Shown here one piece after another: positions 34,902-43,079 of a stretch of 64,000 bases of DNA. Positions within the stretch are counted from its first letter, which is position 1. Each line of letters opens with the position of its first letter. A program made the translations under genes and the position numbers. This DNA comes from Luteitalea sp. TBR-22. GTDB lineage: Bacteria; Acidobacteriota; Vicinamibacteria; Vicinamibacterales; Vicinamibacteraceae. The notes under the pieces were generated by a model. It was given only the letters and a program-made list of their open reading frames with translations, had not been told where the DNA came from and made no database searches. The stretch covers positions 2,254,501 through 2,318,500 of the forward strand of contig NZ_AP024452.1 in assembly GCF_016865485.1 (NCBI RefSeq), in the 5' to 3' direction.

Positions 34902-35140
34902 GGTTGACTCTCAGCCGTGCAAGTCATTGCAGGCGCGCGACTTCTGGCGTTAACCCCTGCAAGTGCCACAGTTAGCCCATTCTCCGTGAGTGCACCCCAG
35001 TTCACCGCAGTCCTCCCGAGTCACCCCCAGTCGTGGAGGAATAGGGGAGGCCGCGGGAGCCCGTTCCCGCCGCCGGACCGGAGATGGAGCGCCGGCACGC
35101 TCGGCTCCGAGGCGAGCGGTACAATCAGCACGGCGACGCC

Positions 35141-35434
35141 ATGTCCAATCCCGCCGAGGTCCTTGCCGTCCTGGCTGGTCATCTTCCAGAACTGCACACG
35201 CATGCCGTGAGTGGACTCTGGGTGTTCGGCTCGGCGGCGCGGGGGGAGCTTCGCCCCGACAGCGATGTCGACGTCTTGGTGGAGTTCGACCGCCCCGTCT
35301 CCCTCTTCGAGTTCTCGCGCCTGCGTCGGCGCCTGGAGCACCTGTTGGGACGGCGCGTCGACCTCGTCACTCGCGACGCGCTCAAGCCGCAGATGCGGGA
35401 ACGCATCCTCAATGAGGCCGTGCGTGCCGCCTAG
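35141..35434 (+). CDS. mntA: MntA-like nucleotidyltransferase antitoxin (copy B)
   Basis: 97 residues, the same protein as 26407-26700 with silent changes only. GSX10DXD motif intact. Overlaps hepT. Because both antitoxin and toxin are the same in the two cassettes, each antitoxin should silence either toxin. Confidence 0.92.
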   Translation: MSNPAEVLAVLAGHLPELHTHAVSGLWVFGSAARGELRPDSDVDVLVEFDRPVSLFEFSRLRRRLEHLLGRRVDLVTRDALKPQMRERILNEAVRAA

Positions 35435-35762
35435 GGACTCGTCACTGCGCCTGCAGGACATCATCGAGGCCATCACACGGATCCGCCGGTACACGGCCAC
35501 GCACACCCGGGAGTCGTTTGCGGCAGACGACATGACCGTCGATGCCGTGGTGCGAAATCTCGAGGTGATCGGTGAAGCCGCGCGCCATGTGGACGAGGAC
35601 ACCGTGCGCCGGTTGGCAGCGGTGCCGTGGCGCGACATGCGCGATCTCCGGAACCTGCTCGCGCATGAGTACTTCGGCGTGAGTATCCCCATCATCTGGG
35701 AAACCGTCGTCCGAGACCTGCCCCAGGTGCTCGAGATGCTGCAGGCCGACCTCCAGCAGTAG
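35412..35762 (+). CDS. hepT: HepT-like HEPN ribonuclease toxin (copy B)
   Basis: 116 residues; two substitutions relative to copy A, neither in the RX4HXY active site (RNLLAHEYFG). Followed after 18 bp by the TPR gene. Confidence 0.92.
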   Translation: MRPCVPPRDSSLRLQDIIEAITRIRRYTATHTRESFAADDMTVDAVVRNLEVIGEAARHVDEDTVRRLAAVPWRDMRDLRNLLAHEYFGVSIPIIWETVVRDLPQVLEMLQADLQQ

Positions 35763-35780
35763 CCGCGGCCACCCTTGTGC

Positions 35781-36998
35781 ATGCGTGTCCGTGTGCAGTC
35801 GCGGTCGTCGCCTCCCTCACGTGTAGGGCTTGGCCTGGCTCTTCTGGCAGGCTGCTGGCTGCTGGCGGGAGGCGGGCTCCGCGCCGCGGTCCCTGACGCG
35901 TGGCTCGCGGTGATCGATCTCTACCTCGCCGGTGACTACGTCGCGGCGACCCGGGCGCTTGATGGTTCCTTGCAGCAGGGGCGAGAGCCCGAAGTCTCGG
36001 CGGCGCTCGCGCGGATTCGCCAGGACCTTGGTGCGTCGCGGGCCGGCAGCGACGAGCGGCGGCAGTCCGTGCGTCGACTGCAGGGCGCGGTGCTTGTGCC
36101 GCTTGAATCGCTGCTGCCGCTTTCGGCACGCGTCGCGGATGACCCGCGGTTTATACCCCTCGAACAGGCGCTGCGTCAGGGCATCGACGCTGTCGCCGCC
36201 GTGGAACGATCCACCGAGCCCGCCCTGGGCGCGTTCCGGGCATGGGCGCAGGTTGGCCTCATGCAGTTCCTCCTGAACACCGGCCGGGTCGCGGAGGCGG
36301 AGCAGGTGGGGCAGGGGATGCGCCTGCCGCGGCAGCTTCCGGATCTGCAGGCCGAGCATGACCTGCTGCGCGGGGTGGTGCGCGAGCGCACCGCGCGCAT
36401 CGTCACCGGCGGGGCGAGCGGCGGGCAGACGTTCGTGGTGCCCGAGGCGGTCGGCGCACAAGGCGCGATCGGGAGCGGCAGCGCGGCGGGGGGCGTCACC
36501 GGGCGTGTGGATCGCGCCGTGCTCGCCCGCCGGTACTGGGCGTCAGCGGCCCGATGGTACGAGCGGGTCCTCGACGCCAGGCCTTCCCATCCCGAAGCAC
36601 GTCTGCGTCTGGCGCGCACGTGGCTGGATCGCGGTGAGGCGGACCGGGCGCTGACGATGCTCGCACCGCTCGTGACACCGCCCTGTGCCTCGTCGGTCTG
36701 TGCCCTCGCCGTGCTCTTCACGGGCGAGGCGTACGAGCGTCGCGGCAAGGTTGGCCGCGCGGCCGAGTCGTACCGGGCTGCCAGCGCCGATGCCCGCACC
36801 CGGCAATCGGCGGTGCTGGCCCTGCTGGGCCTGTCGCTGCCTGATGACGCGGAGCAGGGGCTCGTGCTGGCCCGTACCCTGGCAGGCTCGTCGGCACCGA
36901 CAGACGATCTCCCCGACGCGTGGAGCGTGTACGTCGGCGGCCGCCGCGATGATGTGGAGGCCGTGCTCGGGCCGTTGCGGCGAGGGCTGCGCCCGTGA
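35781..36998 (+). CDS. Exported TPR-like protein of the TPR-VWFA pair (copy B)
   Basis: 405 residues from ATG 35781. The first 140 residues differ from copy A at over a dozen places (for example DGSLQQGREPEV versus DASLQQEREPDV), whereas the remaining 265 differ at one (RRGKVGRA versus RRGEVGRA). The sharp change suggests gene conversion or a recombination endpoint near 36185. Possible lipobox LAGC as in copy A. GTGA overlap with the VWFA gene. Confidence 0.72.
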   Translation: MRVRVQSRSSPPSRVGLGLALLAGCWLLAGGGLRAAVPDAWLAVIDLYLAGDYVAATRALDGSLQQGREPEVSAALARIRQDLGASRAGSDERRQSVRRLQGAVLVPLESLLPLSARVADDPRFIPLEQALRQGIDAVAAVERSTEPALGAFRAWAQVGLMQFLLNTGRVAEAEQVGQGMRLPRQLPDLQAEHDLLRGVVRERTARIVTGGASGGQTFVVPEAVGAQGAIGSGSAAGGVTGRVDRAVLARRYWASAARWYERVLDARPSHPEARLRLARTWLDRGEADRALTMLAPLVTPPCASSVCALAVLFTGEAYERRGKVGRAAESYRAASADARTRQSAVLALLGLSLPDDAEQGLVLARTLAGSSAPTDDLPDAWSVYVGGRRDDVEAVLGPLRRGLRP

Positions 36999-37921
36999 CG
37001 CGTACCGTGGTGGCTACGGTGATCGCTTTGCTCGTGAATGTAGGAAGCGTCGTCACACGAGGGCAGGAGGTGACGCTGCGCGCGCGGGTAGACGTCGTCA
37101 CCATCGACGCGTTCGTGCACCACGAGGGGCGCCCGATCATGGGGCTGACCGCTGCCGACTTCCTCGTGCGCGACAACGGGGTGGAGCAGGAGGTGCGGGC
37201 GCTCGGGACGACCGACAGCGCGCACGTCATCGTGGCGCTCGACCTGAGCGGCAGCGTGGCCGGTGACGTCCGGTCGCGCCTCGAGGGGGCCGTCCGCGGC
37301 CTGCTGGACCGGCTCACGGCGGGCGACCGCGTGTCGCTCCTCACGTTCGCGGACCGGGTGCGCGTCCATCACGTCTCCGACGTCCCGACCATGGTGCGCC
37401 TCGATGATCTCGCGCGCGTCCCGGCCTTGGGAGCGACGACGCTGCTCGACGCCCTGCTCGTGGGCAGCCAATTGGCGCGAGCGGATACGCGCCCCGCCCT
37501 CCTCCTGGTCTTCACCGATGGCGCCGACACGGCGAGTTGGACGACGGCCGGGCGGGTGCTCGAGGCGCTGCGCCAGGCGTCGGTCACGGTCGTGCCCGTC
37601 GCCGCGGGCCTGCCGTCAGCGGCACCGAGCCCACGCGATGCGACGTACTTCCGCACGCGGTCCTGGTTGGCTGCCTCGCCTGGAGACCTGGTGCGGTTGA
37701 TGGACAGGCTGGCCGAAGCGACTGGCGGCGAAGTCGTGCGCCTCGAGCGCAACGCGGCACTCGCCGACGCGTTCGGCCGCATCCTCGACCGGTATCGTCA
37801 GCGCTACCTGCTGTCGTTCACGCCGCGGGCGGACAATCCGCGAGGCTGGCACCGGCTGGACGTGCGCCTGCGCCAGCGCGCTGGAACCGTGGTCGCGCGT
37901 CCGGGCTATGTCGCGCCTTGA
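36995..37921 (+). CDS. Exported VWFA-domain protein of the pair (copy B)
   Basis: 308 residues, identical in protein sequence to 28261-29187. Metal site DLSGS / TLLDA / FTDGAD complete. Confidence 0.85.
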   Translation: MTRTVVATVIALLVNVGSVVTRGQEVTLRARVDVVTIDAFVHHEGRPIMGLTAADFLVRDNGVEQEVRALGTTDSAHVIVALDLSGSVAGDVRSRLEGAVRGLLDRLTAGDRVSLLTFADRVRVHHVSDVPTMVRLDDLARVPALGATTLLDALLVGSQLARADTRPALLLVFTDGADTASWTTAGRVLEALRQASVTVVPVAAGLPSAAPSPRDATYFRTRSWLAASPGDLVRLMDRLAEATGGEVVRLERNAALADAFGRILDRYRQRYLLSFTPRADNPRGWHRLDVRLRQRAGTVVARPGYVAP

Positions 37922-37951
37922 ACGTGCCTTGCTGACCTGCGCATCACAGGG

Positions 37952-38215
37952 TCACAGGCGCTTCAGCAGCGCCAGGTCGCCGGCGATGAGCGCTTCCTTC
38001 TTGACCCGCGTCCAGCGCTTCAGTTGCCGTTCACGTGCCCGCGCTCGAAGCCTGTCGGTGTGCTGTTCGGCATACACGAGCGTGACCGGAAGGCGCTGAC
38101 TCGTGAAGCCTGAGGCCTCGCCGGCCCGGTGGGTAAGGACCCGCGCGACCACATCGCTCGTCTCGCCGACGTAGAGCGAGTCGTCAGCACACCGCAGGAT
38201 GTAGACGTAGTGCAC
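37952..38215 (-). CDS. GIY-YIG (URI) endonuclease, intact copy 4
   Basis: 87 residues, identical to 29218-29481. Faces the VWFA gene and is followed by the palindromic repeat block and att core 5. Confidence 0.85.
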   Translation of the reverse strand: MHYVYILRCADDSLYVGETSDVVARVLTHRAGEASGFTSQRLPVTLVYAEQHTDRLRARARERQLKRWTRVKKEALIAGDLALLKRL

Positions 38216-38569
38216 GGTTGGACGACGATGGCATCGTCGTCGGGCAGAGGGGAAGCCCTTCGACTCGTGGCCAGTTCGCCTGCGGCTCACTGTCCACTCG
38301 CTCAGGGCATTCGACCCGCGGTGGCTCGCCATGAGCGAGCCTGCCCTTCGACTCGGACGCAGGGCGTCCTCGCTCAGGGCGTCGCCGGCTCGCCGGAGGC
38401 GAGACGGTGGGCGAGTCGAATGGAACTGGATTCGGGTGCTAAGGGCCCTTCGACTCACGCCCGGTTCGCCTGCGGCTCACCGTGCGTTCGCTCAGGGCAT
38501 TCGACCCGCGGTGGCTCGCCATGAGCGAGCCTGCCGGCTCGCCGGAGGCGAGACGGTGGGCGAGTCGAA

Positions 38570-38600
38570 TGGTGGAGGCGGCGGGAGTCGAACCCGCGTC
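38570..38600 (-). repeat. att core 5 (attL of the restriction island, 31 bp)
   Basis: Matches 59469-59499 over 31 bases, six longer than cores 2-4, and diverges immediately afterwards. With the ssrA copy it forms the direct repeats that bound a 20.9-kb island whose integrase lies next to ssrA. Confidence 0.85.
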
Positions 38601-38709
38601 AAAGTGTTGATGGCAAACGACTTGTGGCGAGTTGAGGCCAATAGAATCGGGCTTCTTTCGCTGCCTGCATCACTACGGCAACCAGCTCCACGGGCCCAGA
38701 AACGGCGGG

Positions 38710-38733
38710 TCCGTGGAGAAATCTTGGAGAAGG
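38710..38733 (+). repeat. Left arm-type site of the island integrase
   Basis: 24 bp matching 59402-59425 at 23 positions, with an internal repeat GTGGAGAA / TTGGAGAA about 11 bp apart. A partly inverted CTTCTCCACC follows at 38740-38749. Likely integrase N-terminal-domain binding sites. Confidence 0.6.
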
Positions 38734-38759
38734 ATTTCGGCTTCTCCACCGGAGTGATC

Positions 38760-39359
38760 ATGAAGCCTCGCAAGCCCCACTACGCCTTCGACCCGCACGT
38801 CTCCTACGCTGATCGCCTCTTCGACCTGAACCACTGGATCCGCTCCAACACGGGCGTGATGAAGGCGGCTGCGCCCAACGGGGTACGGCCCTTCCCGGCG
38901 TTGTACCGTCTGACCCGCGAACACGTTCGCCTGCTGCGCCTGTGGAAGAAGGTCGAGGTCGCTCGGGCTCGACTCGCGGCAACTCAGGCCGCCGTAGCCC
39001 ACACGGGCCAGTCGCTCCCCGGTGGGTATGCATTCGACCTGGCACGGACGGATGTGATGGAGGCGGAACTTCGCGTTGGAGAACTTCGCGCCAGCCTGCG
39101 CCATGAACGGGAGAAGGAGAAGCCGTCATCTCGTGTCATCGCACGACTCCAGCATCGCCTGCGCCTTGCTCGTCGTCGGCTGGAGGATCGACGGGAGGAA
39201 CTCGAAGACGCGACGTGGGACGACATGATGCAGACGTTCGCCTCGTTCGCCTGTGAGGGACAGCCGGAGTGCAAGCCGGACGACCCGTGCCGCTCGTGCC
39301 TTGCGCGGACCAGGCTGGCCGAGCGCGAGGAGGACGAGGGGGCGCCCTCGCTGCAGTGA
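38760..39359 (+). CDS. Coiled-coil protein with C-terminal cysteine cluster, unknown function
   Basis: 199 residues from ATG 38760. Mostly charged helix (HVRLLRLWKKVEVARARLAATQA, read in parts; ARLQHRLRLARRRLEDRREEL), predicted coiled coil, then ACEGQPECKPDDPCRSC, four cysteines that could hold a zinc ion. It is the first gene inside attL. No family recognised. Confidence 0.6.
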   Translation: MKPRKPHYAFDPHVSYADRLFDLNHWIRSNTGVMKAAAPNGVRPFPALYRLTREHVRLLRLWKKVEVARARLAATQAAVAHTGQSLPGGYAFDLARTDVMEAELRVGELRASLRHEREKEKPSSRVIARLQHRLRLARRRLEDRREELEDATWDDMMQTFASFACEGQPECKPDDPCRSCLARTRLAEREEDEGAPSLQ

Positions 39360-39723
39360 AGTGCAGGAGTCCTTGCCGTCCGTCTCGTCCAGCCCTTTTA
39401 CCTTGTTGTGGAAGAAGTGATGCAGGGGAGAGCAGGGCAGGCGAGGTGGACCGGATGGACGCCTTGGACGTGACGGCGTGACGGCGATGACGGCAGGGAA
39501 GGGGGTGATGCGCACGGCTCCCGCGACATCCTCCCTCTCTCCATCTCCCTAGTGCGGTAGTCACGTCCTTCCTCCCGCCCTCGATAGGAACGTCCTGGAC
39601 TCCCAAGATTCTCGCGAGGGCGGTTGCTAGCCAGGGCCGCGCCGTCACTGCCGTCACCCTGTCACCACACCCTGTCACCACCCACTCGTGACCTCCGGGT
39701 CACACCTCCCACCTCCATCCCCC
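39360..39723. other. Non-coding stretch with GTGACGGC micro-repeats
   Basis: No gene. GTGACGGC-type repeats occur at about 39470-39496, and their complements (CACTGCCGTCACCCTGTCAC) at about 39646-39685. Confidence 0.5.
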
Positions 39724-40290
39724 ATGCGCGCTGCCCTGTACGCCCGTGTCTCCACCCTCGATCAGGAACCCGAGAACCAACTGCGCGAGCTTCGCTCCTA
39801 CGTCTCCCACCGCCAGTGGCAGGCGAGGGAGTACGTCGATCACGGGGTCAGCGGGGCGAAGGAGTCCCGCCCCTCCCTCGATGCGCTCCTGAAGGACGCC
39901 AAGCGGCGGAGGTTCGATGTCCTGGTGGTGTGGAGGCTCGATCGCCTCGGGCGCAACCTCCGCCATCTCGTCCTGTTCCTCGATGAACTGCAGGCCCTCG
40001 GCATCGCCTTCGTCACCCTGGGGGAGGGCATCGACACCTCGACGCCAGCAGGACGTCTCCAACTCCACATCCTCTCGGCGATGGCCGAGTTCGAGCGGGC
40101 GCGGATCGCGGAGAGGGTGAAGGCGGGGCTAGCTAGGGCGAAGGCGCAGGGGAGGCGGTTGGGGAGGCCGAAGAGGCAGCGGCTGACTGAGAGCCAGCGG
40201 GCGGAGCTAGCGGGGCTGAGCGTACGCGATGCTGCCAAGCGACTGGGGGTGTCGGCGGCGACGGCTCATCGGCTGCTAGTCGCTGCCTAG
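39724..40290 (+). CDS. Serine recombinase (resolvase/invertase type)
   Basis: 188 residues from ATG 39724. Resolvase catalytic domain 1-140: nucleophile Ser in YARVSTLDQ, DALLKDAKRRRFDVLVVWRLDRLGR (read in parts) and RLQLHILSAMAEFERARIAERVKAGL, followed by a C-terminal HTH (VRDAAKRLGVSAATAHRLL). Size fits small resolvases/invertases, not large serine integrases. No inverted target repeats were found next to it. Its stop overlaps the convergent gene's stop by four bases. Confidence 0.92.
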   Translation: MRAALYARVSTLDQEPENQLRELRSYVSHRQWQAREYVDHGVSGAKESRPSLDALLKDAKRRRFDVLVVWRLDRLGRNLRHLVLFLDELQALGIAFVTLGEGIDTSTPAGRLQLHILSAMAEFERARIAERVKAGLARAKAQGRRLGRPKRQRLTESQRAELAGLSVRDAAKRLGVSAATAHRLLVAA

Positions 40291-41042
40291 GGCGAATCGG
40301 GTTCTCGGCTGGGGGCCGCTGCCTCGCGTTCCTCCAGCACTTGCCGAATCCTGACGAGTTCCACCTTGAGGCTCTTCAGCACGCCGGGGATCTTCTGGAG
40401 TTCGTAGCCTGTCCTGACCTCCTCGTTGTCGTACGAAAGCGCCCTTAGCAGTACCTCCGTGTCGATCTGGAACGTTTGGACGTGCTGCTGGCCCGAGCTG
40501 TCCTCCCAGAACGTGGTGCCGCTGACCGCGCGGTCGCTGTTCCCAGTAACCACGCTGTGGCTTGCACCGACTAGAACGTGCGTGTCGCGGCCAGGAAGGA
40601 TTGCCGGGACAGGCTGGCAGAACAGTCGGTCGGCTGGTTTGCCTGCCACCACGAGTGGTACCCGCCACTCGACTCTCACGTTGCGAGCCACCCCGCCGCC
40701 CGTGTTCACCAACCGAAGAACAGAAAGGCCATACCTAGAGTAGGTGTCCAGGACGACGTGAACCGCTGGCTGCATCTGGTCACGGTGTATGGCGACGGTC
40801 TCCATGGTGACCAGCGCGGCGATGGAAGCGGTGGTCACGGCTAAAAGACCAGCAACGGCCGACCAACGCTCAGGCCCGGATGCGGCCCACGCGATCCAGC
40901 CAGACCCGGCTAGGCAACCTACGGCCAGCAAGACAAGCGGGACTGCAACGGCCACCATGCTGCGGAACCGCAAGAGCAACAACCTGACCTCCGAATCCGG
41001 CACGAGGCCCGCAGCGGCGAGGGCTAGCGCGGCGCCCTGCAT
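40287..41042 (-). CDS. Membrane protein with two N-terminal helices, unknown function
   Basis: 251 residues. Two hydrophobic helices (AVAVPLVLLAVGCLAGSGWI and AVAGLLAVTTASIAALVTM), then a soluble beta-rich domain (YGLSVLRLVNTGGGVARNVRVEW) and a charged C-terminal helix. Proteins of this layout are common in islands, often next to recombinases. No family assigned. Confidence 0.6.
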   Translation of the reverse strand: MQGAALALAAAGLVPDSEVRLLLLRFRSMVAVAVPLVLLAVGCLAGSGWIAWAASGPERWSAVAGLLAVTTASIAALVTMETVAIHRDQMQPAVHVVLDTYSRYGLSVLRLVNTGGGVARNVRVEWRVPLVVAGKPADRLFCQPVPAILPGRDTHVLVGASHSVVTGNSDRAVSGTTFWEDSSGQQHVQTFQIDTEVLLRALSYDNEEVRTGYELQKIPGVLKSLKVELVRIRQVLEEREAAAPSREPDSP

Positions 41043-41191
41043 TGATGCCCGTGCTCGCCTACCACCCTAGCAGACCGCGTGGACCGAGGTGTCTCAACAA
41101 ACCCTGCCGCCGACCCGCTCACTTTCGCCTGGAAACGCACGGCGATCCCCGCGGTCGGCCCGGTCAATGGAGCGTCTCAGAAAACAGTCCA

Positions 41192-42169
41192 TTACTGAGA
41201 CGGGGCAGTGGCGCGATGCAGAAGGACGCGCGGGACTAGCTCCTCTAGTGCCGACACAGCCTGGCGCACACTCTCATCGCTGACCGCGCTGCCATGCGCA
41301 ATCAGGCTTCGGATTCGGTAGCAGTCTCCCGCCGCCCTGACCGCCTCCTCCTGTTCACTGCTGGGCCCAGACGCGTAAGCCTTGCCTACGAGGGACTTGA
41401 TCTGGCGGGTCAGGGAGGTCTGCTTCAGGTAGCCAACACTCTGCGCAAGCTGGTTCAGTGCGTGCACTACCTCCGGCTCGCCTGCCGAATCGGCGCTCGC
41501 CTTGGCCTCTCTCTGCCAACGCTCGACCAGTTCGCCGACCACTGGCGGGTTGGGCGACTCGTCTCGCAGCGTCTCCAAGCAGATCACCAGCGCAATCAGG
41601 CGAGCGGTTCTTGTGCCGAGGGTGAAGTGCGAGAAGTAGAAGTCGAGTGCTAGCTGTAGCTCCAGGTCGACACTAGCTAGAGAGCATCGAGCCGCCATCT
41701 CCGCGGAGAGGCTGGCGGGGTTGCGACGAACGGTGGCGGTCACGTCCCCCATGTAGATCCACCGCGGCTCCCGGTCAGTGGGAAAGACCGATGGTAGGTA
41801 TCCATCACCGAGTCCATGAACGGGTTCAGTGAAGCCCAGATGTTCTGCGCTCCGTTCCGGATCAGGTGACCAGGCGATATGCCCTACACTGCGTTCGAGC
41901 TGCAGTGGCCAATGGAGACTCGCTGCTGCAACCTGCAACACGGCGGTGAGCTTCTCGCGTAGCCGCTCGCCCTCGGGCTGACCAAGGCACCCATCGACGC
42001 GAAGGATGTACCAGTCGCCACGGCGGCCAAGTCTTGCGGGCTTTCCATCGAAACTGAAGACGTGCTCGGTGTCGAGCGCGATCTCTGTGCCCTGCAGCAA
42101 CCTGAAAGGTATCCGCGCCGAGTAGTCTTGATGTAGCAATGCCGACTTGGCTTCAGGACGCTCGCCCAC
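41192..42169 (-). CDS. HEPN (Apea-like) domain protein, possible defence ribonuclease
   Basis: 325 residues. N-terminal half of unknown fold; the C-terminal half is helical (LALDFYFSHFTLGTRTARLIALVICLETL, read in parts) and ends with YRIRSLIAHGSA, an RX4H motif like the HEPN ribonuclease site. The overall plan fits Apea-like HEPN proteins. Placed in an island with a restriction system it is a plausible RNA-targeting defence gene, but no partner gene is apparent. Confidence 0.5.
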   Translation of the reverse strand: MGERPEAKSALLHQDYSARIPFRLLQGTEIALDTEHVFSFDGKPARLGRRGDWYILRVDGCLGQPEGERLREKLTAVLQVAAASLHWPLQLERSVGHIAWSPDPERSAEHLGFTEPVHGLGDGYLPSVFPTDREPRWIYMGDVTATVRRNPASLSAEMAARCSLASVDLELQLALDFYFSHFTLGTRTARLIALVICLETLRDESPNPPVVGELVERWQREAKASADSAGEPEVVHALNQLAQSVGYLKQTSLTRQIKSLVGKAYASGPSSEQEEAVRAAGDCYRIRSLIAHGSAVSDESVRQAVSALEELVPRVLLHRATAPSQ

Positions 42170-42419
42170 AGATCCTCCGTTGGCGCAGAATGCGCAACTC
42201 CTCCCCCCCGCCCCCCGCCAGCACCCCCACCCCGGGCTGGTGTTAATTGCCGCCAGGAAAATCGCAGGGGTGCGAAGGGGCGTGACCCCTGCAGTGACGC
42301 GAGCGTGCCCGACCTATGTGCCTGGTCCACCACCCACGCCCTTGTTTGCGGCCATCTCGACGGACGCTCCACAGCGGCATGAGCCGGCCCACCAGCCCAG
42401 CTACTCAAGCACCAGTCCG

Positions 42420-43079
42420 CTATCGGTCAATCCGGCGTCGCCGTCTCCAGAGAACGGCCGCTGCTGGCAGAAGTAACGCGATTGTCGCCGGCTCCGCTAC
42501 GTATGCAGTGATGTGGAAGTTTCCCCTCAGCTGGTAGTCGCCGTTCGCGTCAAGCGCCAAGAAGGGGCCGCCAAAGTACGGATAGCCGAAGTCGTCGGGC
42601 TTGGTCAGCAGGAAATGGGCCGCACCGCGTAGCTGAGCAAACTTCAGGGCGTTCGCCGGATCCAGCGGAATCTGGTACTCGGCACGGACGGTCGGGTCGC
42701 TTGGCCGAAAGATCGAGACCATGATGGGGCTATTGAGCCCAGGTGCCAATGTCCCCAGCGTTGGCTGCCCTCTAAGCCACCCGTACGCCGTCACCGGACC
42801 GAGCGCAAACACCTGTGTGGGCGCGGGAAAGACCAACGTGGGAGCTAGCTCGATCGAAAGCCCGACGCCCGCGAGTGCATCATCCGCCGAGAGCGTGAGC
42901 GTTACTGGGAATGTGCAAAAAGTCGGGCGTCTGTACTTGTCGTAAACGCACGGCGACAGGGGAGATGCTGACGCCATGGATGGCAGGGAGGCCAACGTAA
43001 GGCCCAGAGCGATAGAGCCAACTGACGACGGCAGGCATCTGGCAAAGGAACTCCCAAGACGAGACCAAATGAACCGCAT
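42420..43079 (-). CDS. Secreted PEP-CTERM protein
   Basis: 219 residues from ATG 43079, with GAGGAG upstream. Signal peptide IALGLTLASLPSMASA. The C-terminus has the PEP-CTERM tripartite signal: variant VAEPATIA, a hydrophobic stretch LLLPAAAVLW and RRRRR. Such proteins are sorted by exosortase. The mature part is beta-rich; function unknown. Confidence 0.75.
   Translation of the reverse strand: MRFIWSRLGSSFARCLPSSVGSIALGLTLASLPSMASASPLSPCVYDKYRRPTFCTFPVTLTLSADDALAGVGLSIELAPTLVFPAPTQVFALGPVTAYGWLRGQPTLGTLAPGLNSPIMVSIFRPSDPTVRAEYQIPLDPANALKFAQLRGAAHFLLTKPDDFGYPYFGGPFLALDANGDYQLRGNFHITAYVAEPATIALLLPAAAVLWRRRRRIDR

Larger units (their letters stand above)
34577..35140. other. Non-coding junction with decayed core, long hairpin and att core 4
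   Basis: No gene. GGAGGCGGCGGGA at 34697-34709 followed by CCCGTGTCC looks like a decayed tmRNA end. A long hairpin (34847-34875) touches the att core at 34877, and CCCCAGT-like motifs follow (about 34990-35035). Confidence 0.55.
34877..38594 (+). repeat. Duplicated 3.7-kb cassette, copy B
   Basis: Same gene order and nearly same bases as 26144-29860. From about 36185 to the end only a handful of differences were found (for example at 36751, 37291 and 38236), while the 5' part of the TPR gene differs at many positions. Confidence 0.9.
38216..38759. other. Palindromic repeats, att core 5 and left arm of the restriction island
   Basis: No gene. 38254-38569 repeats the REP-like block; 38570-38600 is the core; 38710-38733 is an arm-type site matched at 59402-59425. 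A GGAG before ATG 38760 marks the next gene. Confidence 0.65.

Noticed and set aside
21434-38600. The repeated TGGTGGAGGCGGCGGG cores as tRNA genes
   Set aside because: Only the acceptor and part of the T-arm are present; no D-arm or anticodon arm can be drawn. They are fragments of the tmRNA end.
42200-42236. C-rich tract as a regulatory G-quadruplex
   Set aside because: It is a plain C-rich intergenic run with irregular spacing and no link to a promoter.
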